Shown piece after piece: positions 16,212 through 25,231 of a DNA stretch of 64,000 bases. Both the position numbers and the translations under genes were made by a program. The stretch covers positions 3,782,001-3,846,000 of the forward strand of contig NZ_JAGINT010000001.1 of assembly GCF_017876295.1 (NCBI RefSeq). The letters are read 5' to 3'. The number at the start of each line of letters is the position of its first letter. Position 1 is the first letter of the stretch. The notes under the pieces are model-generated. The model saw only the letters and a list, made by a program, of their open reading frames with translations, had not been told where the DNA came from and ran no database searches. The DNA comes from Kribbella aluminosa. Its GTDB lineage: Bacteria; Actinomycetota; Actinomycetes; Propionibacteriales; Kribbellaceae.

Positions 16212-17021
16212 GTGGACGCGTGGAACGGGATGACGTTCGAGGGTAAGGACACGATGCTCCGGGTCGTTCGGGACGAGGCGGAGCGGTTCTTCGGGATGGT
16301 CGACGGTGCCGACGTGTGGGAGGCGCCGACCGGGGCCGGGCACTGGGAAGTGCGGGACGTGGTGGCACACGTCACGGACACGACGGAGGCGTACTTCGTG
16401 GCGTTCGACGCGGCACGCTCGCACACGGAGGTGCCAGCGGCGTACGGGCTGCCGGGGATGGCCGAGCGGGTGGACAAGCAGGCGCTGGCGCTCCGCGGGG
16501 TGCCGCAGGCCGAACTGGTCGAGCGGCTGCGGTCCGACTTCGACAAGTTGATGGGGATGTTCGAGGCGCTCGGGCCGGACGACTGGGGCGGGCTCACCGT
16601 GCCGCACTTCTACATGGGGCCGCTGCCGGCGTTCTTCTACCCGGCGTTCCAGTTGATGGACTACGGCGTCCATTCGTGGGACATCCGGCAGGGCACCGGC
16701 CGGGCGCACGGCCTCTCGGGCGAGGCGGCTGATCTGCTCGTGCCGTTCATGTTCGTGCTGTGGAAGTACACGACCGGGGCGAAGGATCCGTGCGAGCTGG
16801 GGATCCGGATCACCAGCGGCCCGAACGCCGGCGACACCCGGGTGAGCGTCGGGCCGGGCGGTATGGACTACGCGGCCGGTGACGCGAGCGGTCTGCCGGC
16901 GGTGATCGAGTTCGATCCGGGCAGCTTCGTACTGACGGCGTTCGGCCGCGGCAACGCCGGTACGATCCGCGGCGACCGGGCCGTCGCGGACCGGTACCTG
17001 AACCTGTTCTTCCGGATCTGA
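16212..17021 (+). CDS. Maleylpyruvate isomerase family mycothiol-dependent enzyme
   Basis: A 269-residue protein of the MDMPI_N/DinB-like family. The N-terminal four-helix domain shows GHWEVRDVVAHVTDTTEAYF (residues 38-57), with the histidine of VAHV as a likely metal ligand, and QLMDYGVHSWDIRQGTGRAH supplies the second histidine/aspartate motif. The C-terminal part resembles an SCP2-like domain. Members use mycothiol as a cofactor in thiol transfer or isomerisation; the actual substrate is unknown. GTG 16212 follows CGGAGGTGAG. The next gene, a VOC protein, starts 12 bases later, so the two probably act together. Confidence 0.8.
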   Translation: MDAWNGMTFEGKDTMLRVVRDEAERFFGMVDGADVWEAPTGAGHWEVRDVVAHVTDTTEAYFVAFDAARSHTEVPAAYGLPGMAERVDKQALALRGVPQAELVERLRSDFDKLMGMFEALGPDDWGGLTVPHFYMGPLPAFFYPAFQLMDYGVHSWDIRQGTGRAHGLSGEAADLLVPFMFVLWKYTTGAKDPCELGIRITSGPNAGDTRVSVGPGGMDYAAGDASGLPAVIEFDPGSFVLTAFGRGNAGTIRGDRAVADRYLNLFFRI

Positions 17022-17033
17022 GGGGGACTCGGC

Positions 17034-17522
17034 ATGACCGACATGGACCTGCCTGCGATCGAGGCCGAGCGGGACCGGATCAGAACGGCGTACCTGAAGC
17101 CGGGCGGGAAGTCGTCCGCGCGTGGGCTGCATCACACTGCGTTACTGTGCACGGACGTCGAGCGGACGGTGCGGTTCTACCAGGAGGTGCTCGGGTTTCC
17201 GTTGACCGAGATGGTCGGGAATCGGGATTACGAGGGGTCGACGCACTTCTTCTTCGACATCGGGAACGGGAACCTGCTGGCGTTCTTCGACTTCCCCGGG
17301 CTCGACCTCGGGCCGTACGCCGAAGTGCTCGGCGGGCTGCACCACCTTGCGATCTCGGTGGAGCCGGCCAGGTGGGACGAGCTCAAGGCGAGCCTGACCG
17401 CGCACGGTGTCGAGTTCCAGGAGGAGAGCGGTACGTCGATCTACTTCCGTGACCCCGACGGCGCCCGGATCGAGCTGATCGCCGACCCGCTCGGCGAGAT
17501 GTACGGGCTCAAGGTCCTCTGA
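17034..17522 (+). CDS. VOC (glyoxalase/dioxygenase fold) family protein
   Basis: A 162-residue vicinal-oxygen-chelate protein with paired beta-alpha-beta units. GLHHTALLCTDVERTVRFYQ begins the first module and GGLHHLAISVEPARWDELKA the second; the histidines of HHTA and HHLA and the glutamate of RIELIADP are the expected metal ligands. The family includes glyoxalases, extradiol dioxygenases and resistance proteins, so the reaction is not fixed by sequence. ATG 17034 is preceded by GGGGGA. It is transcribed with the mycothiol-dependent isomerase homologue. Confidence 0.85.
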   Translation: MTDMDLPAIEAERDRIRTAYLKPGGKSSARGLHHTALLCTDVERTVRFYQEVLGFPLTEMVGNRDYEGSTHFFFDIGNGNLLAFFDFPGLDLGPYAEVLGGLHHLAISVEPARWDELKASLTAHGVEFQEESGTSIYFRDPDGARIELIADPLGEMYGLKVL

Positions 17523-17661
17523 ATACGAGCAGCTCGGGGCCGACATGCGGCGCGAGTTCGGCCACGCGGGCTGGTGGCTCGACTCGGCCGGGCCGGCCCC
17601 GGAGGAAACCGCCGACCGGATCCTCGACCGGGCAGCGCGCGCACCTAGGATGGGCGCATGA
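17521..17661 (+). pseudogene. C-terminal remnant of a small protein, perhaps an AAA-type kinase
   Basis: A 46-codon open frame reads EYEQLGADMRREFGHAGWWL, then DSAGPAPEETADRILDRAAR, and ends with TGA overlapping the M20 start. The pattern (P.ETADRIL..A) is like the end of small AAA/kinase-type proteins. It has no start of its own and overlaps the VOC stop, so it seems to be a leftover 3' end. The annotation is tentative. Confidence 0.25.
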
Positions 17662-18983
17662 CGACCTCGACCGACAGTACGTCGTACGCCGCCGACGCCG
17701 AGGTGGTGGAGCTCTGCAGTGAGCTGATCCGCATCGACACCACGAACTACGGCAACGGCAAGAGCAACGGCGAGCGGGTCGCGGCGGAGTACGTCGCGGC
17801 CAAGCTGGACGAGGTCGGGATCGAGTCGACGATCTACGAGTCGGAGCCGGGCCGCGCGACGCTGGTCGCCCACTGGGACGGTGAGGACCAGAGTGCGGAC
17901 CCGCTGCTCGTGCACGGCCACCTGGACGTGGTCCCGGCGGACCCGAAGGACTGGAAGGTGGACCCGTTCGCGGGCGAGATCTTCGACGGGTGCGTGTGGG
18001 GCCGCGGCGCGGTCGACATGAAGGACTTCGACGCGATGGTGCTCTCCGTCGTACGGGCGCGCCAGCGGGCCGGCGTGAAGCCGCGGCGGCCGGTGCGGCT
18101 GGTGTTCACCGCCGACGAGGAGGCCGGCGGCGTGTACGGCGCCCAGTGGCTGATCGACAACCACCCGGAGACCGTTGCCGACTGCACCGAAGGTATCGGT
18201 GAGGTCGGCGGGTTCTCGGTCACGATCAAGGACGACCTCCGGCTGTACCTGATCGAGACCGCCGAGAAGGGCATGAACTGGATGCGGCTCAAGGCCCGCG
18301 GTACGGCGGGTCACGGGTCGATGGTGAACACCGACAACGCGGTCACCAACCTGGTCGAGGCGGTCACCCGGATCGGCTCGCACGAGTGGCCGCTGCGAGT
18401 CACGCCGACGGTCCGCGAGTTCCTGAAGACGCTCGAGGACGTGCTCGGGACCGAGCTCGACCCGGACGACATGACGACCACGCTGGCCAGGCTCGGCAGC
18501 TTCAGCCGGATGTTCGGCGCCACCCTCCGGAACACCGCGAACCCGACGATGCTGAACGCCGGCTACAAGGTGAACGTGATCCCCGGCGACGCCGAGGCGC
18601 ACATCGACGGGCGGTTCCTGCCCGGGTACGAGGACGAGTTCTACGCGACGATCGACGAGCTGCTCGGCGACAAGGTGCAGCGTGAGACCGTGGTCTCCGA
18701 CATCGCGTTGGAGACCGAGTTCACCGGCGGGCTGGTGGACGCGATGAAGGCGTGCGTGCAGGCCGAGGACGCGCAGAGCCGGTTCGCGCCGCTGCTGATG
18801 TCGGGTGGTACGGACGCGAAGTCGTGGAGCCGGCTTGGCGTCCGCTGTTTCGGGTTCGTGCCGCTGCAGCTGCCGCCGGACCTGGACTTCATGGGCATGT
18901 TCCACGGCATCGACGAGCGGGTGCCGACGTCCTCGCTGGAGTTCGGGTCGCGGGTGCTGGACCGGTTCCTCACTCAAGCCTGA
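17658..18983 (+). CDS. M20/M25/M40 family metallopeptidase
   Basis: A 441-residue zinc peptidase of the M20 family (dipeptidase/deacylase type), expected in the cytoplasm. Metal and catalytic motifs are in order: LLVHGHLDVVPAD (about residue 85), WGRGAVDMKDF (bridging aspartate), TADEEAGG (catalytic glutamate and metal ligand) and, near the end, MSGGTDAKSWSRLGVRCFGF. The dimerisation lid (HGSMVNTDNAVTNLVEAVTR) lies in the middle. TAGGAT ends six bases before the ATG, indicating a leaderless mRNA. It meets the glycosidase gene tail to tail with a 10-base overlap. Confidence 0.9.
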   Translation: MTTSTDSTSYAADAEVVELCSELIRIDTTNYGNGKSNGERVAAEYVAAKLDEVGIESTIYESEPGRATLVAHWDGEDQSADPLLVHGHLDVVPADPKDWKVDPFAGEIFDGCVWGRGAVDMKDFDAMVLSVVRARQRAGVKPRRPVRLVFTADEEAGGVYGAQWLIDNHPETVADCTEGIGEVGGFSVTIKDDLRLYLIETAEKGMNWMRLKARGTAGHGSMVNTDNAVTNLVEAVTRIGSHEWPLRVTPTVREFLKTLEDVLGTELDPDDMTTTLARLGSFSRMFGATLRNTANPTMLNAGYKVNVIPGDAEAHIDGRFLPGYEDEFYATIDELLGDKVQRETVVSDIALETEFTGGLVDAMKACVQAEDAQSRFAPLLMSGGTDAKSWSRLGVRCFGFVPLQLPPDLDFMGMFHGIDERVPTSSLEFGSRVLDRFLTQA

Positions 18984-21403
18984 CGGAGGATCTGCGGTAC
19001 GGCGAGGAGCCCGGAGTCCAGGTAGTCCGTCGCGTGCTCGACGTGCTGCAGGTCGAAGCGTCGGCCGTAGTGGGCGGCGGACTCGGCAGCCGCGTCGAGC
19101 AGGTGCTGGTCCGCCGAGAGGGCGTTGGCCGCGGTGTTGTGGACCACGATGCGTAGGTCGTTGGTGCCTGGACGGGCCGCCTCGGTGAGGTCCAGCTGGT
19201 ACGGCGGGGCCCAGAGTGCGCCGCAGTGGACGTCGTTCAGGTAGACGTCGGCGGCTACGCCTACGGGCGGGGTGATGAGGGCGCGGTAGGAGTTGCCCGG
19301 GACGTACGGCTCGCTGTCGGGTGCGACCGGGGTGCCGGGGCCGAGGTCGATGAGGAGGCGGTCGCTTGTGGCCGGTAGCTCGACCTGGGTTCGGTAGGTG
19401 GCGGAGCCGGAGTACGTCGTACGCGCCGGGTCGTCCTCCCAGCGGTGCGGGAGCGTCACCGGACGAACCTCATTGCCAAAGGCAACCGACCAATCACCGT
19501 CAACCGCACAGACGAGTTCGGTGGACGGCACAGTGTCCGTTCCCGCAGCCGGGACGAGGATGGCCGACTCGTAAGGGTGGAGGGTTGTGGAGCGGGTGCT
19601 GCGAGTTTCGCCGGTGAGGGGGCTCCAGCGTTCCATCGGGGCAGGGAAGGTCAGGGTGCGGGCCTCGGGGCTGGTGTTGGCCACGAAGTACAGGTCGGCG
19701 TCGTCGAGACGGCGGTGTACGACGCCGACGTCGGGCACGGGGGTGAGAGGTGCGGGCGGCAGGCTCTGCGCGAGGGTGGAGACGTCGGTGACCACCGTCC
19801 CGCCGGCGGCACGGACCGCGTCGAGCCAGCGGCGGGTGTCCGGCGGCAGCGTCGTCCCCGACGGTACGACGATCACCGGGACGTCGCCGGGGTCCACCAC
19901 CGTGATCGCGTCGTCGTCGATCAGGTCGAAGTCGAGGCCCGCGTCGCGGATCGTCTGCGGCACGCTCTCCGGGATCAGCTGCCGCACGACGCGGTACAGG
20001 TTGTTCGGCTCGCGGTACCCGTCGCGCACCGCGGCGTACGCGTCTGACGCCGGGATGTAGATCTTCACCGGCCGGACCGGCGTACCTTGCCGCAGCACCC
20101 ACGACAGCCGCTGCAGTGAGCCGAACAAAGCCGTTGCCGTCGGCCACCAAGGGTTGCGGTCGTCGAGCGCCCCGGCGGCGTAGAAGATCCATCCGAGCCC
20201 CGGCCCGTCGGACGGCGAGTACGGCCAGCCGTGCCCGATCAGGTGGTTGACGCCGGACAGGAAATGCTCGTGCGCCTCACCCTGAAGATCCAGCGGCGTC
20301 GCCCGGAAGGACGGTGAGTGCACCCACGTCCACACCTCGGCCGACACCACCGGCTGGCCGTAGATGTTCGCCGCCGACGACGCCCAGCGGGTCTCCGGAA
20401 TGCCCCGCCACGCCCACCCCTCGCCCTCGGAGATGTCCGCGAACCGGAAGCTGCTCATCGTCGCCGGCGGCTCGCCGTAGCTCTGGATCCGGAACGGTAC
20501 GCCGTGCCCGGCCGCCCAGCTCTGGAACACCTTGAGGAAGTTGTCCTCGTACAACTCCGACAAGGTCCGCCCGAAGTCGATCCGGAGTTGCCGCGACCCC
20601 TCGGTCTCGACCAGCAACTCGTACAACCGGGACCGCAGGTCGTACCCGCGGCGCCCGGCGAACTCGGACAGCATCGCCGGCGTCCAGTCCCCGCCGTACA
20701 CCTCGAGGCTGTCGCAGAACACCGACCCCACGGGCATCGCGGCCTTGAGCAACGGCTCCGCGACGGCCCGGATGTGTTCCTGCGCCGCGGCCGCCGAGTA
20801 GTGGTCGAGCGTGTGGCCCTCGGCACCCACGGCCGCCCGCTTCACGTTCTGCCCGGTGACCCGCGACGTCGCGATCAGCACCTCCCGGGGCTGCCCGCCC
20901 GCCGGGACCTGGATGACCCCCTCACGCACCGGCACCTCGACGTACGACGACGGCGCACCCGCGGACCCGTCACCGACGTACGCGGCGACGAACTCGTCAC
21001 CCGGCCAGGCCGCCACGATCGGTACGTCGTACGCCGCCGCGCCGATCTCGCGCCGGTCCCAGTGCAACTGCCGCGCCGCGTACTCGGTCCCGACGTGCGG
21101 GCCGCCGTACGACCAGCCGCTCCCGAGCGTCACGTCGAACCGGAGGCCGAGTGTCTGCGCCGTACGGGACGCGTGCCCGACGAGCTCGAGGAACTCAAGC
21201 GACCCGAACGGCGCGGTCACCGGCGCCATCGGGTACACGAACGCGACCTCCGCCCCGCCGAGCCCGGCCGCGGCCATCGCGTTCAGCTCGCGGTCGATCT
21301 CGTCTCGGTCGACGGACGGTCCGAACCACCACCACCGCATCATCGGCCGCGCCTCGGGCGGCGGGTTCCGGAACTGTCGTCGTACGTCGTCGACGGTCGC
21401 CAT
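18974..21403 (-). CDS. Glycosyl hydrolase, GH106 alpha-L-rhamnosidase-like
   Basis: A protein of about 809 residues with no evident signal peptide. The N-terminus RPMMRWWWFGPSVDRDEIDR followed by MAAAGLGGAEVAF is characteristic of large GH106-like rhamnosidases, which release terminal L-rhamnose. LRFDVTLGSGWSYGGPHVG continues the barrel. The C-terminal 200 residues form a galactose-binding-like beta-sandwich (DRLLIDLGPGTPVAPDSEPY, VAADVYLNDVHCGALWAPPY). ATG 21401-21403 is chosen because similarity begins there; an upstream GTG adds 12 unlikely residues. No sugar transporter or regulator is adjacent. Confidence 0.8.
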   Translation of the reverse strand: MATVDDVRRQFRNPPPEARPMMRWWWFGPSVDRDEIDRELNAMAAAGLGGAEVAFVYPMAPVTAPFGSLEFLELVGHASRTAQTLGLRFDVTLGSGWSYGGPHVGTEYAARQLHWDRREIGAAAYDVPIVAAWPGDEFVAAYVGDGSAGAPSSYVEVPVREGVIQVPAGGQPREVLIATSRVTGQNVKRAAVGAEGHTLDHYSAAAAQEHIRAVAEPLLKAAMPVGSVFCDSLEVYGGDWTPAMLSEFAGRRGYDLRSRLYELLVETEGSRQLRIDFGRTLSELYEDNFLKVFQSWAAGHGVPFRIQSYGEPPATMSSFRFADISEGEGWAWRGIPETRWASSAANIYGQPVVSAEVWTWVHSPSFRATPLDLQGEAHEHFLSGVNHLIGHGWPYSPSDGPGLGWIFYAAGALDDRNPWWPTATALFGSLQRLSWVLRQGTPVRPVKIYIPASDAYAAVRDGYREPNNLYRVVRQLIPESVPQTIRDAGLDFDLIDDDAITVVDPGDVPVIVVPSGTTLPPDTRRWLDAVRAAGGTVVTDVSTLAQSLPPAPLTPVPDVGVVHRRLDDADLYFVANTSPEARTLTFPAPMERWSPLTGETRSTRSTTLHPYESAILVPAAGTDTVPSTELVCAVDGDWSVAFGNEVRPVTLPHRWEDDPARTTYSGSATYRTQVELPATSDRLLIDLGPGTPVAPDSEPYVPGNSYRALITPPVGVAADVYLNDVHCGALWAPPYQLDLTEAARPGTNDLRIVVHNTAANALSADQHLLDAAAESAAHYGRRFDLQHVEHATDYLDSGLLAVPQILRQA

Positions 21404-21451
21404 ACGGTCCACCCCATAGTGGCGGCGGCCGCGGGTCAACGCGAATGACCA

Positions 21452-22066
21452 CTACCGGTCAGATTTGGTCACGCCCGAGGTCAGCAGGTACTGCCCGACG
21501 GCGTACGTCGACATCGTCAGCGCACCGCGGCCGCGGAAGTCGTGGCCGGCCATCCGGAGCGCGATCAGCGCGTCCGAGACCAGGAACAACGCGCCGCCGA
21601 CGCCGCTGCGGGTGTTGTGCCAGCGGGACGCGATCGCGGTTGCTGTCAGCAACAATGCGTAGGCGGCGACCGGCACCCGCTGACCGCCGAGGCTGGGGGA
21701 CAGTACGGCGATCAGCGCCGCCCAGAGCGCGGCGTACGCCGCGAGCACCCGCCAGGACCGCTGCGCTGGGTCGGCGAGGAACACCGCGAGGTAGCAAGCA
21801 TGGGCCGCCGCGAACGCCGCCATCCCCGCGAGCTGCAGATCGGTCTCGAGCAGCAGATCACCGGCCGCCGACGCGAGCAACGCAGCCTGCAGCAACGGCG
21901 GCGCGTCCTGCGTCCGCGACCACTGCCACAGCAAGGGCATCAACGTCATCTTGCTGGCCTGCTTCAGGATCCCGACGTCGAACGCAACCGCAGCGACCTG
22001 CACCACGGTCGCACCCCAGAAGCCCGCCAACACCCGCCGCCCGCGCGCCAACCGCCCCAGCTTCAT
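21452..22066 (-). CDS. YhhN-type lysoplasmalogenase family membrane protein
   Basis: A 204-residue integral membrane protein with about seven to eight hydrophobic segments. YhhN/TMEM86 members hydrolyse the vinyl ether bond of lysoplasmalogens; KQASKMTLMPLLWQWSR near residue 35 and SAAGDLLLETD near residue 67 carry the conserved lysine and aspartates, and FLVSDALIALRM near residue 160 carries the second acidic motif. CAGACT seven bases upstream of the ATG may be a leaderless -10 box. It is transcribed in the same direction as the glycosidase, 48 bases upstream. Confidence 0.8.
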   Translation of the reverse strand: MKLGRLARGRRVLAGFWGATVVQVAAVAFDVGILKQASKMTLMPLLWQWSRTQDAPPLLQAALLASAAGDLLLETDLQLAGMAAFAAAHACYLAVFLADPAQRSWRVLAAYAALWAALIAVLSPSLGGQRVPVAAYALLLTATAIASRWHNTRSGVGGALFLVSDALIALRMAGHDFRGRGALTMSTYAVGQYLLTSGVTKSDR

Positions 22067-22108
22067 GCCAGTGAGTCTGCCGCACCGTCAGCCACAACTC
22101 ACCGCTGT

Positions 22109-22969
22109 TCACGACAAGTTCAACGTGGCGCGGAGCTGGGGGAGGTGGGCGATCAGGGGCTTGGGGGGTGTCGGCGTGGTGACGACGGAGAGGGTGAGGC
22201 GGTAGCGGAACGGGGCGGGCATCAGGTGTTCACCTGGGCGGAGCTCGGTGGCCAGGGCGGTGCGGGGGACGAGGGCCAGATGGGCGCGGCGGCGGGCCAT
22301 CGCGACCGTGGTGCTGAGGGTGACGCCGCGGCGGGGGAGGGCGCCGAGAGCGGCGAGGCGGTCGTGGATGTCCTCGCTGCCGCGGTCGTAGGTGGAGAAC
22401 ACCATCGGGCGGTCCTTCAGCGGCTGCCGCCCGCGGCCGGGCGGTCGTGCGCCGGGCGGGACGAACAGGACGAGCTCGTCGCGGCCGACCCGGCGGCCGA
22501 CGGTGCCGTGCGGGAGCGCCATCTGCTCGGCGATCGCGATGAAGGCGGCGTCCATGGTGCCCTCGGCGACGCGTTCGACCAGGAAGTGGCCGTGGTCGAC
22601 CTGCTGCTGGATCTCGATCTCCGGGAGGTCGGCGTCCAGGATCGGGAACAGGATCGGGGCGATGCTGCTGAACGTACCGATCACCAGGCGCTGACCGGTG
22701 GCGGCCGCGCGGGTGGCGGCGTACACCTCCTCGAGATGGCCGAGGATGTGGTCGGCGCGGCGGCTGAGCTCGGCTCCGGCCGGCGTCGGGCGGGCGCCGC
22801 GGGTGTCACGCTCGAAGAGCTTGGTGCCGCAGAGCCGTTCGAGGCGGGAAAGGCGCTGGGACGCGGACGGCTGCGAGATGCGCAGCTCGCGGGCCGCGGT
22901 GCCGACCGCGCCGGTCCGTGCGACGGCCTGGACCAGCCGTAGGTCCTCGACCGAGGGTAATGAGGCCAT
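22109..22969 (-). CDS. LysR family transcriptional regulator
   Basis: A 286-residue LysR-type regulator. The winged HTH is at residues 5-65 (LRLVQAVARTGAVGTAAREL then RISQPSASQRLSRLERLCG), and the rest is the two-lobe effector domain. It is divergent from the MFS gene at 23043 with only 73 bases between, the classic arrangement for a LysR gene and its target. A perfect dyad covering its own start (22966-22984) is a likely autoregulatory site. Confidence 0.9.
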   Translation of the reverse strand: MASLPSVEDLRLVQAVARTGAVGTAARELRISQPSASQRLSRLERLCGTKLFERDTRGARPTPAGAELSRRADHILGHLEEVYAATRAAATGQRLVIGTFSSIAPILFPILDADLPEIEIQQQVDHGHFLVERVAEGTMDAAFIAIAEQMALPHGTVGRRVGRDELVLFVPPGARPPGRGRQPLKDRPMVFSTYDRGSEDIHDRLAALGALPRRGVTLSTTVAMARRRAHLALVPRTALATELRPGEHLMPAPFRYRLTLSVVTTPTPPKPLIAHLPQLRATLNLS

Positions 22970-22984
22970 AGGTCCAGCCTATGG
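22966..22984. promoter_or_regulatory. LysR-type operator over the lysR -10 box and start codon
   Basis: CCATAGGTCCAGCCTATGG is a perfect inverted repeat with seven-base arms and a five-base centre. It contains the T-N11-A pattern of LysR boxes. On the minus strand it includes TAGGCT, six bases before the ATG, so one protein bound here would block a leaderless lysR promoter and could affect the divergent MFS gene. Confidence 0.55.
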
Positions 22985-23042
22985 CAAGCACGCAAGCTCC
23001 GGTGGCTACCTGCTGGGCACCGGAACGCCAAGAATTCAAGGC

Positions 23043-24290
23043 ATGCGGGCAAGAACTGAGGCGCTGGCACTGCTGGCGGGAAGTGGTACGGCGGATTTCG
23101 CGTTCCGGCTCGCGCAGGTTGCGTTGCCGTTGGTGATCCTCCGTGAGACGGGGTCCGTCGCCGCGACGGGACTGGTCGGCGGCGCGGCCGGCGTACCGGT
23201 GCTGCTGTCGCCGTGGTGGGCACGGAAGGCGCGGCAGTGGGTCGACTCGGGACCACGGCTGGCGGTGGTGGCGCTGGTGTCGGCGATCGCGCTGGCATCC
23301 GTGCCGACGGCTGCCGGCCTGGGCGTGCTTTCGCCGGCGCTGCTTGTGATCAGCGGGCTGCTGCTCGGCTGCGGCGATGCCCTGGCGACTCCGGGTCGGG
23401 CAGCGCTGCTCGCGGACACCGGCGACAGGTGGGGCGACGGCCGGGCAGTGATGCTGCTGACCTGGCAGGACGGCCTGCGCCGCGTCGGCATGCTGGTCGG
23501 CCCGTCCGTCGGAGCGCTGGCGGTCGCGATCGGCGTCACGAACGAGCTGTTGTGGACAGAGGCGGCCGCCGTTCTCGCGGCCGGGCTGCTGGCCTGCACG
23601 GTCCAGCCGGAGCGGACCGTCGCGGTCGCAGTCGAACCGCCTTCCATCCGCGAGAGTCTGCAGGGCCGGCGCGAGGTGTTGTACGGCTGGATCGTGCGGG
23701 GGACCGGGTGCGTCACCTGGTTCGCCTTCACTCTCGGGCTGTCCGTCCTCGGCGAGGAGCGCGGCCGCCCGGGCGTCTACCTGGCCGCCGGCATGACCGG
23801 GTACGGCGTCGGCTCGCTCGTCGGTACTGCGATCTCGCTGGCGGTGGTACGGCGTACCAACCCGGTGCTGACCGCCGTCGCCGCGTGGGGCTGGTCCGGG
23901 CTGTGCTGGGTCGGGATGGGGCTCTGGACCACACCGCCCGTCGTCGCGCTGATGGGCGCGCTGTCCGGCGTGGCGGTGGTGATCGGGATCGCCGCGATCT
24001 CGGTTCTGATCACGCGCTCCTCGGCCGGCGCCGAGCGCAGAACACTCCTCGCCGGGCAGAGCGTCGTCGTCAACGCGGGCAGCGCGGCCGGGTTGCTGGC
24101 CGGCGGCCCGATCATCGGCGCGGTCGGTGCGGCTCCGTCCCTGGTCGGCGCCGGGCTGGTCACGTCCGCGGTCGCCGTACTGGTCCTGATCAGATGCCAG
24201 ACAGCCGGACCGGTGACGTCGACCGCGGGTTCCGCGCTCAGGTGTGCTCCTGCTGTTCTTCGGGATGCAGACGATCCGCCAGTACGGTGA
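23043..24290 (+). CDS. MFS transporter
   Basis: A 415-residue membrane protein with 12 predicted hydrophobic segments of the major facilitator superfamily. The first segment follows MRARTEALALLAGSGTADFA, and the cytoplasmic loop WARKARQWVD after segment two takes the position of the MFS A-motif in altered form. LTWQDGLRRVGMLVGPSVGA lies before segment five. It probably exports a drug-like compound under control of the divergent LysR regulator. The 3' end overlaps the convergent MarR gene by 53 bases. Substrate unknown. Confidence 0.8.
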   Translation: MRARTEALALLAGSGTADFAFRLAQVALPLVILRETGSVAATGLVGGAAGVPVLLSPWWARKARQWVDSGPRLAVVALVSAIALASVPTAAGLGVLSPALLVISGLLLGCGDALATPGRAALLADTGDRWGDGRAVMLLTWQDGLRRVGMLVGPSVGALAVAIGVTNELLWTEAAAVLAAGLLACTVQPERTVAVAVEPPSIRESLQGRREVLYGWIVRGTGCVTWFAFTLGLSVLGEERGRPGVYLAAGMTGYGVGSLVGTAISLAVVRRTNPVLTAVAAWGWSGLCWVGMGLWTTPPVVALMGALSGVAVVIGIAAISVLITRSSAGAERRTLLAGQSVVVNAGSAAGLLAGGPIIGAVGAAPSLVGAGLVTSAVAVLVLIRCQTAGPVTSTAGSALRCAPAVLRDADDPPVR

Positions 24291-24696
24291 GCACCGGCAA
24301 CGCGGCCCGCAACGCGCGTCGGTCCGCCGGGGCGAGGTCGTCGAGTGCCCGGGTGACCAGTGCCGTACGGCGGTCCCGCCAGGCCTCGACCTGTTCGCGG
24401 GCCGGATCGGTCAGGGTCAGCCGGGCGACGCGCCGGTCGGACTCGTCGGGGGTGCGCTGCAGCAGGCCGCGCTCGGTGAGCTGGCCGACCAGGGTCGAGA
24501 CCGTGTTCGCGACCAGCCCGAGCCCGTCGGCTGCCTCCGCGACCGAGATGCCCGGGTTCCGCCGGACGGTGCGGATCAGCTCGGACTGCGAGTCGGACAG
24601 CGACGACAGCGGGAACGGGCGGCCGACGGATCGGCGCAGGTGCCGGCGCACCAGCCCGAGCGCGGCCAGCAGTTCTTCGGCGAGGGCCTCGGTCAT
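24238..24696 (-). CDS. MarR family transcriptional regulator
   Basis: A 152-residue MarR protein. The winged HTH reads NPGISVAEAADGLGLVANTV then STLVGQLTERGLLQR, with the wing DESDRRVARLTLTD. ATG 24694-24696 is selected because TATTCT lies six bases upstream and a dyad covers it; the longer frame adds 19 residues without a start signal. It is convergent with the MFS gene and divergent from the SnoaL-like gene at 24800, which is a plausible target. Confidence 0.85.
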   Translation of the reverse strand: MTEALAEELLAALGLVRRHLRRSVGRPFPLSSLSDSQSELIRTVRRNPGISVAEAADGLGLVANTVSTLVGQLTERGLLQRTPDESDRRVARLTLTDPAREQVEAWRDRRTALVTRALDDLAPADRRALRAALPVLTVLADRLHPEEQQEHT

Positions 24697-24705
24697 GATT
24701 CGAGA

Positions 24706-24726
24706 ATACCTCTGCCGCAGAGATAT
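24706..24726. promoter_or_regulatory. MarR operator dyad
   Basis: ATACCTCTG and CAGAGATAT flank a three-base centre, with a single mismatch between the nine-base arms. On the minus strand the dyad partly overlaps the -10 box TATTCT (24703-24708) of the marR gene. Symmetry, length and place suit binding by the MarR dimer and autorepression; it could also govern the gene at 24800. Confidence 0.5.
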
Positions 24727-24799
24727 CACTCCCGGGCGGTCCGGAAACCCCAACTAGTAGGGGTACGCGGGCCCGGCGCGCCGCTGGAGCATCGATGCC

Positions 24800-25222
24800 A
24801 TGGAGACAACCGAGAGCAACAAGGCCGTCGTCAAGGACTTCATCGACGGGCTGTTCACCAAGGGCGATCTCAGCGCGGTCGACACGTACCTCGCAGAGGA
24901 CTTCATCGCTCACGACTCGCCGGGGTTCGGCGGTACGCCGGATCGGGAGGGGTTCCGGCACGCCGGCGAACAGATCCGGGCCGCGTTCCCGGACTGGCAC
25001 AGCGAACTGCATGAGCTGATCGCCGAGGGAGACCTCGTGGCCGAGCGGTTCACGGCCAGTGGCACACACCAGGCAGAGGTAATGGGCGTGCCGGCTACCG
25101 GCAAGACCGTCACGCTGCCCGGCATCAACATCTTCCGTGTCCGCGACGGCCGCATCGTCGAACGCTGGGGCCAAATGGATCAGCTGAGTCTCCTCAGGCA
25201 ACTGGGCGTCGTACCGGCGTAG
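24800..25222 (+). CDS. SnoaL-like ester cyclase family protein
   Basis: A 140-residue NTF2-fold protein. SNKAVVKDFIDGLFTKGDLS then VDTYLAEDFIAHD opens the cone-shaped fold, and RFTASGTHQAEVMGVPATGK with GINIFRVRDGRIVERWGQMD is the usual SnoaL-like ending. Members catalyse aldol-type ring closure in polyketide pathways, but many stand-alone copies have unknown roles, as here. ATG 24800 is preceded by GGAGCATCGATGCC. The LuxR gene starts nine bases after its stop. Confidence 0.8.
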   Translation: METTESNKAVVKDFIDGLFTKGDLSAVDTYLAEDFIAHDSPGFGGTPDREGFRHAGEQIRAAFPDWHSELHELIAEGDLVAERFTASGTHQAEVMGVPATGKTVTLPGINIFRVRDGRIVERWGQMDQLSLLRQLGVVPA

Positions 25223-25231
25223 GATCCGATC

